NCBI RefSeq assembly: GCF_013385825.1
Contig: NZ_JACAPG010000002.1
Coordinates: 124,001-188,000 of the forward strand
Source of the DNA: Pseudomonas reactans
GTDB taxonomy: Bacteria; Pseudomonadota; Gammaproteobacteria; Pseudomonadales; Pseudomonadaceae
Direction: 5' to 3'
Length of the DNA: 64,000 bases
Positions within the stretch are counted from its first letter, which is position 1, and each line of letters opens with the position of its first letter. Made by a program: the position numbers and the translations under genes. Of this stretch, positions 44,145-55,046 are shown piece after piece. The notes under the pieces are model-generated. The model saw nothing but the letters and a program-made list of their open reading frames with translations, was not told the origin of the DNA and did not search any database.

Positions 44145-46768
44145 GACTTGGCCTTAGGTTTGCGCGACCCGCCGCTCTTGGCAGGGCCCGAACCCGCTTT
44201 TGGCGGGCCTTTACGGTGTTTACTTGGCTTGCTCGACGGCTTTTCTGCCCCGTGGGACTTTCCCCCAGACGCCGCTTTACCACCGCTTTTGGCTTCGTTG
44301 AGCAACTGCTGCTTCAACTCGCGACTCTTGCGCAGCTCGGCGTTTTTCGCCGCCGCATCGCTTGGGCGGTAGGCTTCGGGTGCCTTTTCCTTGGCCGACG
44401 GACGACGACCAGCCTTCGCGGGTGCAGGCTCGGCGGCCGCTGCTTTAGCAGGCGCGGCCTTGCCTTTGCTGGCCGGTTCGCTGCCACGCTTTTTACGGCT
44501 GCCCGGCGATTCGGCTGGCTTGTCGGACATGCCGAAGTCGATCTTGCGCTCGTCGAGATCGACGCGCATGACCTGCACTTCCACGGTATCGCCCAGACGG
44601 AAGCTGCGACCGGTGCGCTCGCCCGCCAGGCGGTGGTGCACAGGATCGAAGTGGTAGTAGTCACCCGGCAAGGCGGTGACGTGCACCAGGCCTTCGACGT
44701 AGATGTCGGTCAGTTCAACAAACAGACCAAAGCCGGTCACGGCCGTGATCACGCCTGGGAACGTCTCGCCTACGCGATCCTTCATGAACTCGCACTTGAG
44801 CCAGTTCACCACGTCGCGGGTGGCTTCGTCGGCACGGCGCTCGCTCATGGAGCACTGCTCGCCCAGTTGTTCCAGGGCCGCTTCGTCGTACGGATAGATC
44901 CGTGCCTTCGGAATGGTCATGGCACCGGCACGCTTGACGTGCGGGGTGTTCTGCTTGGAGTGGATCACACTGCGGATCGCGCGGTGCGTGAGCAGGTCCG
45001 GGTAGCGGCGAATCGGCGAGGTGAAGTGGGTGTACGCCTCGTAATTCAGGCCGAAGTGGCCCTGGTTATCGGCACTGTACACCGCCTGGCTCAGGGAGCG
45101 CAGCATGACGGTCTGGATCACATGGTAATCCGGACGGTCCTTGATGCTCGCGAGCAGCGCCTGATAGTCCTTCGGCGTCGGGCCGTCCTTGCCTTTGTGC
45201 AGGGACAGGCCGAGCTCGCCGAGGAAGGCGCGCAGTTTTTCCAGGCGCTCCGGTGGCGGGCCGTCGTGCACGCGGTACAACGCAGGAATCTCATGCTTCT
45301 TCAGGAATTCAGCGGTGGCCACGTTGGCCGCCAGCATGCATTCCTCGATCAGCTTGTGCGCATCGTTACGCGTGGTCGGCGTGATCGCAGCGATCTTGCG
45401 CTCGGAACCGAAGACAATCCGGGTTTCCTGGGTTTCAAAATCGATCGCGCCACGGGTATGACGGGCGCCCAGCAGCACTTTGTACAGCGAGTAAAGCTGC
45501 TTGAGGTGCGGCACCACGCCAGCGTACTCGCTGCGCAGGGCCTTGGCTTCGCTGGTCTTCGGCGTTTCCAGGATGGTGCTGACCTTGTTGTAGGTCAGGC
45601 GCGCCTGGGAGTGGATCACCGCTTCGTAGAACTGGTAGTCGGTCATTTCGCCGGTTTTCGAGATAGTCATCTCGCACACCATGGCCAAACGGTCGACTTT
45701 CGGGTTCAGGGAGCAGAGTCCGTTGGACAGCTGCTCAGGCAGCATCGGGATCACGCGCTCAGGGAAGTACACGGAGTTGCCGCGCACCTGGGCTTCGTTA
45801 TCCAGGGCCGAACCGATCTTCACGTAGCTGGACACGTCGGCAATCGCGACGAACAACTTCCAGCCACCGGAGAACAAGCGCAGCTTGCCGGGCTTGGCTT
45901 CGCAGTAGACCGCATCGTCAAAGTCGCGGGCGTCTTCGCCGTCGATGGTGACGAACGGCAGATGGCGCAGGTCGATGCGTTTTTCTTTGTCTTTCTCTTC
46001 CACTTCAGGCTTGAGCTTGCCGGCTTCTTTGAGCACAGCCTCAGGCCAGACGTGAGGAATATCGTAGGTGCGCAGCGCCACGTCGATTTCCATGCCCGGC
46101 GCCATGTAGTTGCCGACCACCTCAACGATGTCGCCCTGAGGCTGGAAGCGCGCGGTTGGCCAGTGGGTGATCTTCACCTCGACGAACTGACCGACTTTGG
46201 CGGCGCCATTACGGCCCGGTGTGATCAGCACTTCCTGCTGGACCTTCGGGTTATCCGGCACGACAAAGCCAATGCCACCTTCTTCGAAGTAACGGCCGAC
46301 GATGGACTCGTGGGCACGGGACACCACTTCGACGATCACGCCTTCACGGCGACCGCGACGGTCCAGGCCGGAAACGCGCGCCAGGGCACGGTCGCCATCG
46401 AACACCAGGCGCATTTGCGCCGGGCTCATGAACAGGTCATCGCTGCCGTCGTCCGGGATCAGGAAGCCGAAGCCGTCACGATGGCCGGCAATGCGGCCCA
46501 GGATCAGGTCGAGCTTATCCACAGGCGCGTAAGTGCCACGGCGGGTGTAGATCAGTTGAGCATCACGCTCCATGGCACGCAAACGGCGGCGCAGGGCTTC
46601 GAGCTGGTCTTCGGTGGTCAGACCGAATTCTTCAACCAACTGCTCGCGGCTAGCAGGCGAACCCCGATCGGCGAGGTGCGCCAGGATCAGTTCGCGGCTA
46701 GGAATAGGGTTTTCATATTTTTCCGCTTCACGAGCGGCCTCGGGATCGAGGGACTGCCAATCGGCCAT
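44141..46768 (-). CDS. rnr: Ribonuclease R
   Basis: An 875-residue 3'-5' exoribonuclease of the RNB family. Order: N-terminal helix-turn-helix (PASREQLVEEFGLTTEDQLE), cold-shock domains (about 80-250), RNB catalytic domain with the acidic cluster DGEDARDFDDAV (about 275-286) and GGP-type HDGPPPERLEKL, an S1 domain (ITAVTGFGLFVELTDIYVEG, about 680-700), and a long basic low-complexity tail (Lys/Ala/Pro/Ser, about 750-875). It degrades structured RNA and assists trans-translation. The tail is longer than in E. coli (813 total). Coupled to rlmB. Confidence 0.97.
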   Translation of the reverse strand: MADWQSLDPEAAREAEKYENPIPSRELILAHLADRGSPASREQLVEEFGLTTEDQLEALRRRLRAMERDAQLIYTRRGTYAPVDKLDLILGRIAGHRDGFGFLIPDDGSDDLFMSPAQMRLVFDGDRALARVSGLDRRGRREGVIVEVVSRAHESIVGRYFEEGGIGFVVPDNPKVQQEVLITPGRNGAAKVGQFVEVKITHWPTARFQPQGDIVEVVGNYMAPGMEIDVALRTYDIPHVWPEAVLKEAGKLKPEVEEKDKEKRIDLRHLPFVTIDGEDARDFDDAVYCEAKPGKLRLFSGGWKLFVAIADVSSYVKIGSALDNEAQVRGNSVYFPERVIPMLPEQLSNGLCSLNPKVDRLAMVCEMTISKTGEMTDYQFYEAVIHSQARLTYNKVSTILETPKTSEAKALRSEYAGVVPHLKQLYSLYKVLLGARHTRGAIDFETQETRIVFGSERKIAAITPTTRNDAHKLIEECMLAANVATAEFLKKHEIPALYRVHDGPPPERLEKLRAFLGELGLSLHKGKDGPTPKDYQALLASIKDRPDYHVIQTVMLRSLSQAVYSADNQGHFGLNYEAYTHFTSPIRRYPDLLTHRAIRSVIHSKQNTPHVKRAGAMTIPKARIYPYDEAALEQLGEQCSMSERRADEATRDVVNWLKCEFMKDRVGETFPGVITAVTGFGLFVELTDIYVEGLVHVTALPGDYYHFDPVHHRLAGERTGRSFRLGDTVEVQVMRVDLDERKIDFGMSDKPAESPGSRKKRGSEPASKGKAAPAKAAAAEPAPAKAGRRPSAKEKAPEAYRPSDAAAKNAELRKSRELKQQLLNEAKSGGKAASGGKSHGAEKPSSKPSKHRKGPPKAGSGPAKSGGSRKPKAKS

Positions 46769-46929
46769 TAGAGAGTTTTCACCTTGTCTATATGCGGGTT
46801 AGTTTGGCATACGCGTATTGAAACGGGAAATTTCAGACGCCAACAAGCCTTTTAAAGCCCTTTGCAGCCCCCGGCGGACACCTTGCACGACCATTGGCGA
46901 AATTTTCCAGGCTTTTTTCATAGCAGGGC

Positions 46930-46958
46930 TTTACAGCTTAAAATCCCCTCCGTATAGT
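46930..46958 (+). promoter_or_regulatory. Sigma-70 promoter of first tRNA-Leu gene
   Basis: TTTACA, 17 bp, TATAGT, then a GC-rich discriminator (GCGCGCC), typical of a stringently controlled stable-RNA promoter. The -10 ends 35 bp before the mature tRNA. Confidence 0.85.
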
Positions 46959-46993
46959 GCGCGCCATCGACGACGGCAACGTTGTCTGATAAT

Positions 46994-47080
46994 GCCCAGG
47001 TGGTGAAATTGGTAGACACGCCAGCTTCAGGTGCTGGTGATCGCAAGGTCGTGGAAGTTCGAGTCTTCTCCTGGGCACCA
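46994..47080 (+). tRNA. tRNA-Leu (anticodon CAG), copy 1
   Basis: An 87-nt class II tRNA. Acceptor GCCCAGG pairs with CCTGGGC, with encoded CCA at the end. The anticodon stem CCAGC/GCTGG carries loop TTCAGGT, so the anticodon is CAG, reading the CUG codon that dominates in this GC-rich genome. The long variable arm is TGATCGCAAGGTCGT and the T loop is GTTCGAGTC. Confidence 0.96.
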
Positions 47081-47091
47081 AATTCAGATCA

Positions 47092-47114
47092 AACCCGCGA
47101 AAGCGGGTTTTTTC
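47092..47114 (+). terminator. Terminator after tRNA-Leu copy 1
   Basis: AACCCGC-GAAA-GCGGGTT followed by TTTTCG, 12 nt after the CCA end. Confidence 0.9.
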
Positions 47115-47169
47115 GTTTCAGGCCTTTGATTTTTAACGGAAAACTTGATTTATTTTTTCGAATCAGGGG

Positions 47170-47198
47170 TTTACAGATCAAAAAGCCCTCCGTATAGT
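47170..47198 (+). promoter_or_regulatory. Sigma-70 promoter of second tRNA-Leu gene
   Basis: TTTACA, 17 bp, TATAGT, nearly a copy of the promoter at 46930. It shows that the second tRNA gene is its own transcription unit rather than a cotranscript. Confidence 0.85.
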
Positions 47199-47232
47199 TC
47201 GTCCCATCAACAGCGCAAGCGCTGCTGATAAT

Positions 47233-47319
47233 GCCCAGGTGGTGAAATTGGTAGACACGCCAGCTTCAGGTGCTGGTGATCGCAAGGTCGTGGAAGTTCG
47301 AGTCTTCTCCTGGGCACCA
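47233..47319 (+). tRNA. tRNA-Leu (anticodon CAG), copy 2
   Basis: The same 87-nt sequence as copy 1, 239 bp downstream, including encoded CCA and the CAG anticodon. It is followed by the same terminator type. Confidence 0.96.
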
Positions 47320-47329
47320 AATTCAGATC

Positions 47330-47353
47330 AAACCCGCGAAAGCGGGTTTTTTC
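47330..47353 (+). terminator. Terminator after tRNA-Leu copy 2
   Basis: AACCCGC-GAAA-GCGGGTT followed by TTTTCG, duplicating the first terminator exactly. Confidence 0.9.
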
Positions 47354-47478
47354 GTTTCCGGGGTTTGAAAAAACCTGACCTGAATCTTTCCCATCGATTT
47401 CCCCCCTCGTTCGCACCTGAGAAACTTTATCGTTTATCCTTGTAAGTATTTGTTGCATACAAGTGAGGAACAACCCGG

Positions 47479-48504
47479 ATGATGATCCGCGATACCCATC
47501 TCAAGACATCCCTTCTGCGTGGCCTGACCATCACTCTGCTCGGCCTGACCCTGCTCTCGCCCACCGCCTATTCCGCCGACAAGGTTTCCCTGACCCTGTA
47601 CAACGGCCAGCACAAAGAAGTCGGCGATGAACTCGCCAAGGCCTTCGAAGCCAAGACCGGCATTCACGTCAACGTGCGCAAAGGCAGCAGCAACCAGCTC
47701 GCCAGCCAAGTCGTGGAAGAAGGCGATCGCTCGCCTGCCGACGTGATCTACACCGAAGAATCGCCACCGTTGAACAAACTCGGCGAACAAGGCCTGCTGG
47801 CCAAGATCGACGCCAGCACCCTCGACGTATTGCCCAAGGATTATGTCGGCACCAATGGCGACTGGATGGGCGTGACCGCCCGCACCCGTGTCGTGGCGTT
47901 CAATCCGAAATTGATCGCGGAAAAAGACCTGCCGAAATCGGTGCTGGATTTTGCCGGCCCCGAGTGGCAAGGCAAGGTCGGCTTCGTGCCGACCAGCGGC
48001 GCGTTCCAGGAACAGGCCGTGGCGATCATCAAGCTGCACGGTCGTGAAGCCGCTGAAGAATGGCTGACCGGCCTGCGCGCCTTCGGCAAGGTGTACAGCA
48101 ACAACATGGTCGCCCTCAAAGCCGTTGAAAATGGCGAAGTGGCCACCGTACTGGTGAACAACTACTACTGGTTCGCCCTGAAGAAAGAAAAAACCAACCT
48201 GGATTCGCAGCTGCATTACTTCACCGATGGCGATGCCGGCGGCTTGATCACCGTATCTTCGGCGGCGGCGCTGAAATCCAGCAAGCATCCGAAAGAAGCC
48301 CAGCAACTGCTGGCGTTCATGGCCAGTGAAGAAGGCCAGCGCGTCATCACCAACACCTCGGCCGAGTACCCGCTGCGTAAAGGCATGGAATCCAGCCGTG
48401 GCCTCAAGCCGTTCAGCGAGCTGCAACCGCCGAAAGTCACCCCCGCAGACCTGGGCAACGCCGAAGAAGCCCTGGACCTGGAACGTGACGTTGGCTTGAA
48501 CTGA
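47479..48504 (+). CDS. Fe(III)-type ABC transporter periplasmic binding protein
   Basis: A 341-residue binding protein of the FbpA/FutA group, with a signal peptide (about residues 1-33, ending AYSA) and mature start DKVSLTLYNGQHKEV. The adjacent tyrosines of NNYYWFAL (about 235-242) match the paired Tyr ligands that hold ferric iron in FbpA-type proteins. GAGG precedes the start. The stop overlaps the permease ATG (TGATG). CTTGTA and TACAAG (47439-47463) form an inverted repeat before the gene, but I see no clear Fur box. No ATPase gene follows, so that subunit must come from elsewhere. Confidence 0.87.
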   Translation: MMIRDTHLKTSLLRGLTITLLGLTLLSPTAYSADKVSLTLYNGQHKEVGDELAKAFEAKTGIHVNVRKGSSNQLASQVVEEGDRSPADVIYTEESPPLNKLGEQGLLAKIDASTLDVLPKDYVGTNGDWMGVTARTRVVAFNPKLIAEKDLPKSVLDFAGPEWQGKVGFVPTSGAFQEQAVAIIKLHGREAAEEWLTGLRAFGKVYSNNMVALKAVENGEVATVLVNNYYWFALKKEKTNLDSQLHYFTDGDAGGLITVSSAAALKSSKHPKEAQQLLAFMASEEGQRVITNTSAEYPLRKGMESSRGLKPFSELQPPKVTPADLGNAEEALDLERDVGLN

Positions 48505-50069
48505 TGAACCCATCGCTACCCACCCCCACCCTGCGCGGGGGTTTCAGCCCAAGGCGCAAGCGCCCGTCGATCTGGTTGTTGCTGCCCGTACTGTTTCTGG
48601 TCGGCTTGAGTCTGCTGCCGCTGGCGTATGTGGGGCTCAAGGCTTGGCAAGCCGGTTGGGCGGAGGCGGTGCACCTGCTGTGGCGGCCGTATGTGTTCGG
48701 GTTGCTGCGCAATACCTTGGCGTTGATGGTCGGGGTGACGGTGACGTGTGGCGTGATCGGCCTGTCCCTGGCCTGGCTGCTGGAGCGCAGCAATCTGCCG
48801 GGACGACGTATCTGGGGCGTGATCCTGTGCCTGCCGTTTGCGGTACCGGCGTTTGTCAGCAGCTTTACCTGGGTATCGCTGAGCGCCAGTTTCGAAGGGC
48901 TTGGCGGGGCCATCCTGGTGATGAGCCTGTCGAAATACCCGCTGGTGTTTCTGCCGGTGGCAGCGACCTTGCGCAATCTTGACCCGTCCCTGGAAGAGTC
49001 GGCCCGCACTCTGGGACTGAATCGCTGGGGCGTGTTCTTTCGCATCACTTTGCCGCTACTGTGGCCGTCGCTGCTGGCCGGGGCATTGCTGATCGCACTG
49101 CATATGCTGGTAGAGTTTGGCGCGCTGTCGATCATCGGCTTGCAGACCTTCACCACCGCGATCTACCAACAGTTCGAGCTTGAATTCAGCAATGCGAATG
49201 CCGCAATGCTCTCGGCAGTGTTGCTGGTGATGTGCCTGACATTGCTGTGGCTGGAGTTGCGCGTGCGCGGCAAGGGCCGGCATGTGCGTATCGGCCAGGG
49301 CGCGGCGCGACATGCGGAGCAGGTGCGACTGGGGAAGTGGGCGCCATTGGGTCAGGTTTATTGCCTGGCGCTGGCGATCATCGGCAGCGGGATTCCGCTG
49401 GGGATGCTCGGTTATTGGTTGGCAGTGGGATCTTCTGCCGCCTTCCCGGTAGCAGAGATCGGTGAAGCGTTGCTGTCGTCATTGGCGCTGTCCCTCGGAG
49501 GCGCCGCGCTTTGCCTGGTGCTGGCGGTGCCGGTCGGATTGCTGGTGGTGCGCTACAAAGGCCAACTGGCGATCTGGGCCGAGCGCCTGCCGTACCTGCT
49601 GCACGCCCTGCCCGGCTTGGTGATTGCGCTGACGCTGGTGTACTTCGCCCTGCACTATGTGCCGGCGCTGTACCAGACCTCGGCATTGTTGTTGATTGCT
49701 TATGCGCTGCTGTTTTTGCCGCTGGCCCAGGCGCCGATCCGTACCGCGCTGAACAAGGCTGCGCCGCAGCTTGAAGAGGCTGCACGCACGTTGGGCGCCT
49801 CGTCGTTCAGTGCGTTTTGCCGGGTGACCTTACCGATTATTTTCCCGGCGCTCGGCGCTGCATTTGCATTGGTATTCCTGGATGCGATGAAGGAATTGAC
49901 CGCGACGTTGCTGCTTAGCCCGACAGGGTTGAATACATTGGCGACGGCGGTGTGGGCGCACACCTCGAATGTAGAGTTTGCGGCGGCGGCGCCTTATGCG
50001 GCGCTGTTAATTCTAGTGTCGGGGTTGCCGGTGTATTTGCTCACGACTCGGATGTATCTGAGCCGCTAG
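48504..50069 (+). CDS. Fe(III)-type ABC transporter permease (FbpB-like, two permease units)
   Basis: A 521-residue inner-membrane protein with about twelve TM segments and two internally duplicated permease units. Each has its own ATPase-contact loop: EESARTLGLNRWGVFFRITL (about 172-191) and EEAARTLGASSFSAFCRVTL (about 425-444). This fused form is typical of FbpB/SfuB ferric iron permeases. Its ATG overlaps the binding-protein stop by one base. A REP pair follows the stop, and no FbpC ATPase gene is present downstream. Confidence 0.9.
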   Translation: MNPSLPTPTLRGGFSPRRKRPSIWLLLPVLFLVGLSLLPLAYVGLKAWQAGWAEAVHLLWRPYVFGLLRNTLALMVGVTVTCGVIGLSLAWLLERSNLPGRRIWGVILCLPFAVPAFVSSFTWVSLSASFEGLGGAILVMSLSKYPLVFLPVAATLRNLDPSLEESARTLGLNRWGVFFRITLPLLWPSLLAGALLIALHMLVEFGALSIIGLQTFTTAIYQQFELEFSNANAAMLSAVLLVMCLTLLWLELRVRGKGRHVRIGQGAARHAEQVRLGKWAPLGQVYCLALAIIGSGIPLGMLGYWLAVGSSAAFPVAEIGEALLSSLALSLGGAALCLVLAVPVGLLVVRYKGQLAIWAERLPYLLHALPGLVIALTLVYFALHYVPALYQTSALLLIAYALLFLPLAQAPIRTALNKAAPQLEEAARTLGASSFSAFCRVTLPIIFPALGAAFALVFLDAMKELTATLLLSPTGLNTLATAVWAHTSNVEFAAAAPYAALLILVSGLPVYLLTTRMYLSR

Positions 50070-50075
50070 GACATC

Positions 50076-50141
50076 ATCGCCGGCAAGCCGGCTCCTACAA
50101 GGGTTGCGCATAACCTGTAGGAGCTGGCTTGCCAGCGATGA
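50076..50141. repeat. REP pair, class A with one variant arm
   Basis: CATCGCCGGCAAGCCGGCTC faces GGAGCTGGCTTGCCAGCGATG, about 20 bp apart, filling the space between the convergent permease and chemoreceptor genes. Confidence 0.9.
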
Positions 50142-50146
50142 GGCCA

Positions 50147-52081
50147 CTAAGCCCTGAACTGCCCCAGGCTTGCCTTCAACTGCGCCGCCAACCCATCCAG
50201 CACCTTGCCACTGGCGGTGGTCTCAACCACCGCCTGGGCGGCACGTTCGGCCTGAGCATGGATTACCTCGACCCGCCCCCGCACCGCATGGGCACCCTGG
50301 GCCTGATGCTCAGCGGCACGGGTTGCCAAGCCAATCGCCGCATGCACCTGCTCCACCGAAGCCTGCACCGTCTGCTGCAAACGCACGCTGTCGCGCAGGA
50401 CCAGCAAACCTTCACTGGCCTGGCGCCCAGCCTTGCCGATGGTTTCCACCGCCTCCCGCGCGCCCTGTTGCAACGCCACGATATGCGCCTGGATATCGCC
50501 GGTGGAGCTTTGAGTCTTGCTTGCCAGCGCCCGCACTTCGTCCGCCACCACGGCAAAGCCGCGCCCGGTCTCACCGGCACGCGCCGCCTCGATGGCTGCG
50601 TTGAGCGCCAACAGATTGGTTTGCTCGGCAATGCCGTGAATCACGGTCAGCACCACCTCGATCTGCTGGCTTTGCTGGGCCAGGCGCTCGATGACCGTGG
50701 AGCCCGCTTGTACTTGGCCCGCCAGCGCCTCGATCAAACTGCCGACCTCAGCCGAGGTCCGCGAGTTCTCATCCGTGGCCTGGCGAATATCCACCACTTG
50801 CTGCAACGCCGCCTGCATCGCATGGCTCTCGGCCTGCGCTTCGTCGGCCATCTGCGACAGTGCGCGCAAGCTCTCGGCCACTTCATCGCGCTGTAAACCG
50901 GCCGCTGCGTCGGCACCGGCATTGCGCAAGGTCATCGCGCCGATTTCCACGCCAGTGCGCTGGGCCACATCCCCCGCCTCGCGCACGATGGGCTGCAACT
51001 TATCCACAAAGCGATTGACCGCCGAAGCCATGTCGCCGATTTCATCCTTGCTGCTGATTTGCACACGCTTGGTCAGGTCACCCTCGCCCGCCGCCAAGTC
51101 GTCCATGGCCGCGATCAGGAGCTTCAGGCGATTGACCACACGGCGGCCCAACACGATGGCGATCAGCAGCAACACGCCGAAACCGACCAGCGCCAGGCCC
51201 ATCCCAATGCGCCAGCGCAAGGTGCCGGCAGCGTCCTGGACGGCGCTGGTGGTGTTCGCAGTCATTTGGGTGGCGGTGGCTTGCGCGGATTGCAGGCGCG
51301 CGCCCATGGCGGCAGCGCTATCGGCCGCTGCGCCCTTGAGGCTGTCGCCCACCAACTGGTCACCGCTGGCGATCAGTGCGGAGAAGCGCTTATCCAGCGC
51401 GGCCAGATCAGCCTCCACTGCGGCCGTGGAAACCCCCATGCGCACCTTACCGATCTCCACGCCGTTGGGGCTGATGGACGCTTCAACATAGAACACTGAA
51501 GGATCATCTTTCGCCGCATCCAACACTTTATCCAGGGCGCGGTCACCTTTGCCTTTTTCCAACAGCGCCTGGTTAATCGGGTTTTCACGGTTGAGGTAGC
51601 GGGTCAGATGCTCACCCGCCGCGTCGTCATAGACCACAAACAGCACGTTGGGGTTGCGCTGGGCACGCCGGGCGAACTCCGACAGCGTCGGCACGTCGCT
51701 GTCCCACATGGCGCGGGGCGCCACCGAGGCCAGCAGTTGCGCCATGTCATTGGCGGAGTCTTTCAGGTCTTTTTCCAGGGTCGCACGCAGTTGCTTCTGC
51801 TCTTCCTGCAGGCGGGTTGAAAGCCCCGCTGTCAGACGCTGACGGGTACTGGTCGACAAGGCGTCCAGGCTGGACGTGACTTCTTTACCGGCCTGGGCCA
51901 ATTCACCCGACAGTTTCTGGCTGTCGATACCCAGGCGATTACCCAAATCAGCTTCCAACGCTGTGACGGTGCTTCGCGTCAGGGCGACGGCCACCAGCAC
52001 TTGCACCAAAAGGGCGATACCTAGGGTAACGAACACCGGCCGCAACAGACGGCTTTGTAACAATGAGAGAACGGCAGACAT
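50147..52081 (-). CDS. Methyl-accepting chemotaxis protein
   Basis: A 644-residue chemoreceptor. TM1 is at about residues 10-30, a periplasmic sensor of about 260 residues follows, then TM2 (about 293-315), HAMP ([20 protein letters not shown]) and the cytoplasmic signalling domain, whose hairpin tip contains [20 protein letters not shown] (about 495-515). The sensor ([40 protein letters not shown]) looks like a Cache-type fold; the ligand is unknown. It lacks a C-terminal CheR-tether pentapeptide. GGAGGG before the ATG at 52081 fixes the start. It lies just after purA, as I recall for PP_4888 in P. putida. Confidence 0.92.
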   Translation of the reverse strand: MSAVLSLLQSRLLRPVFVTLGIALLVQVLVAVALTRSTVTALEADLGNRLGIDSQKLSGELAQAGKEVTSSLDALSTSTRQRLTAGLSTRLQEEQKQLRATLEKDLKDSANDMAQLLASVAPRAMWDSDVPTLSEFARRAQRNPNVLFVVYDDAAGEHLTRYLNRENPINQALLEKGKGDRALDKVLDAAKDDPSVFYVEASISPNGVEIGKVRMGVSTAAVEADLAALDKRFSALIASGDQLVGDSLKGAAADSAAAMGARLQSAQATATQMTANTTSAVQDAAGTLRWRIGMGLALVGFGVLLLIAIVLGRRVVNRLKLLIAAMDDLAAGEGDLTKRVQISSKDEIGDMASAVNRFVDKLQPIVREAGDVAQRTGVEIGAMTLRNAGADAAAGLQRDEVAESLRALSQMADEAQAESHAMQAALQQVVDIRQATDENSRTSAEVGSLIEALAGQVQAGSTVIERLAQQSQQIEVVLTVIHGIAEQTNLLALNAAIEAARAGETGRGFAVVADEVRALASKTQSSTGDIQAHIVALQQGAREAVETIGKAGRQASEGLLVLRDSVRLQQTVQASVEQVHAAIGLATRAAEHQAQGAHAVRGRVEVIHAQAERAAQAVVETTASGKVLDGLAAQLKASLGQFRA

Positions 52082-52176
52082 CGGGAATCCCTCCACCACG
52101 GGTGCCATTAATTTGATAGCACCGCGAAAGAAAGAACCAAAGCAAGGGTCGTGCCGCCCAGGCGACAGAAACGACA

Positions 52177-52200
52177 AAGGGCTCCCGAAGGAGCCCTTTG
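52177..52200 (-). terminator. Terminator after purA
   Basis: Perfect 10-bp stem AAAGGGCTCC-TTCG-GGAGCCCTTT with a stable UUCG loop on the minus strand, 20 bp after the purA stop. The T-run is better on the plus strand (GCTTTTTAC). Confidence 0.82.
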
Positions 52201-52220
52201 CTTTTTACATCAACAGCTTA

Positions 52221-53564
<1,344 letters not shown>

Positions 53565-54752
53565 TCAAGAAGCCAGTGGCGATACTTGCCAAAGCCCGTT
53601 CTGCAGAATCAATTGCCGGTCGCAGTCCGCATCACGGGCGGCGGCCAATGGCTGCCCAGGCAACGCCTGGACGACACGCTGACCCTCACTGCGCAACTGG
53701 CAAACCTGCTGCCAGAGTGCTGCGTCCGTACTGTCGGGCATCCAGATGCCACCAGACGGCAGCTCGACCTCAGCACGCCCCAGGGTCACCAGGGTTTTCA
53801 AATCGGTGGAGAAACCAGTGGCCGGACGCGCACGACCAAAGTCGGCGCCGATATCGTCATAACGACCACCTTGGGCGATGGCTTGGCCAACGCCCGGTAC
53901 AAAGACGGCGAACACCACACCGGTGTGGTAGTGGTAGCCACGCAACTCACCCAAGTCAAAGTACAGCGGCAGCTCCGGGAAGCGCGCCGACAACTGCTCG
54001 GCAATCGCTAGCACGTCGTCCAGCGCAGCCAGTACCGGCGCCGGCGCCTTGGCCAGGCGCTCACGCGCAGCCACCAGCACTTCACGACCGCCGCACAGGT
54101 TGACCAGTGCACGCAGCATGTCAGCCAGATCGGCAGGCACACCCGCCGTCAGGGCAATCACTTCATCGATGGCCTTGCGTTGCAGGGCATCGAACAGCTG
54201 TTGTTCCACTTCACCGGACAAACCGGCCGCACGGGCCAGGCCACGGTAGATACCGACGTGACCCAGGTCCATGTGGACATCCGGCACGTCGGCCAGTTGC
54301 AGCATGGCCAGCATCAAGCTGATCACTTCAACGTCGCTGCTCGGGCTGGCATCGCCGTACAACTCGGCGCCCAGTTGGATCGGGCTACGGGACGACGACA
54401 ACGCGCGCGGCTGTGCATGCAGCACGCTACCGGCGTAGCACAGACGGCTCGGACCTTCGCGACGCAGGGTGTGCGCATCGATGCGCGCCACTTGCGGCGT
54501 GATGTCGGCACGGAAACCCATTTGCCGGCCCGATTGCGGGTCGATGACCTTGAAGGTGCGCAGATCCAGGTCCTGGCCCGCACCGGTCAGCAGGGATTCC
54601 AGGTACTCGATATGGGGGGTCACGACAAACTCGTAACCCCAGCTCTGGAACAGATCCAACACCTGGCGACGCGCTACTTCAATGCGCGCAGCTTCTGGTG
54701 GCAGTACTTCTTCGATGCCATCTGGCAGCAGCCAGCGGTCTACCGTTGCCAT
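53565..54752 (-). CDS. hisZ: ATP phosphoribosyltransferase regulatory subunit HisZ
   Basis: A 395-residue class II aminoacyl-tRNA synthetase-like protein lacking the full HisRS core and anticodon domain. It begins [20 protein letters not shown]; motif 2 reads [14 protein letters not shown] (about 84-97) and [20 protein letters not shown] cut to [10 protein letters not shown] lies near 280. HisZ pairs with the short form of HisG in an octamer catalysing the first step of histidine synthesis; hisG is not in this window. The longer open frame upstream of 54752 is discarded because it lacks homology. Confidence 0.95.
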   Translation of the reverse strand: MATVDRWLLPDGIEEVLPPEAARIEVARRQVLDLFQSWGYEFVVTPHIEYLESLLTGAGQDLDLRTFKVIDPQSGRQMGFRADITPQVARIDAHTLRREGPSRLCYAGSVLHAQPRALSSSRSPIQLGAELYGDASPSSDVEVISLMLAMLQLADVPDVHMDLGHVGIYRGLARAAGLSGEVEQQLFDALQRKAIDEVIALTAGVPADLADMLRALVNLCGGREVLVAARERLAKAPAPVLAALDDVLAIAEQLSARFPELPLYFDLGELRGYHYHTGVVFAVFVPGVGQAIAQGGRYDDIGADFGRARPATGFSTDLKTLVTLGRAEVELPSGGIWMPDSTDAALWQQVCQLRSEGQRVVQALPGQPLAAARDADCDRQLILQNGLWQVSPLAS

Positions 54753-54932
54753 TACGCCATTCCCCTTTGATCCGGGCGGCCAGCCCTCGGCCGAGCCTTG
54801 AGTGAAGCAGAAAACACCCGCCCCCTGCATAAACCACGCGCAAGAGCGACGTGACGAACGGCCTGTAATCGGCCTCGTCGGGCACTTTCCTCGAAAAACC
54901 TGTCACGCCTGCCGAATCAAACATGCAGACGC

Positions 54933-54956
54933 AAAAAAGCCGGGAATTTCCCGGCT
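54933..54956 (-). terminator. Terminator after hflC
   Basis: Minus-strand AGCCGGGAAATTCCCGGCT followed by six T's, about 90 bp after the hflC stop. It marks the end of the long amiB-to-hflC series. The region up to hisZ (54753-54932) must hold the hisZ-purA promoter. Confidence 0.92.
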
Positions 54957-55046
54957 GCCGCATCATACACCCGTTTTCTGAAAGGATCACCCCGCCAGGC
55001 GTTTTAGCCGCCCGACGGGAGTGAAACCTACAGAATCACAGGCCGG

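Noticed and set aside
44216..46771. An 851-codon plus-strand frame
   Set aside because: Antisense shadow of rnr, with no recognisable motif; the minus frame has all RNase R domains.
47420..47470. Possible Fur box before the iron-type binding protein
   Set aside because: The AT-rich sequence and CTTGTA/TACAAG repeat do not match the 19-bp Fur consensus well enough.
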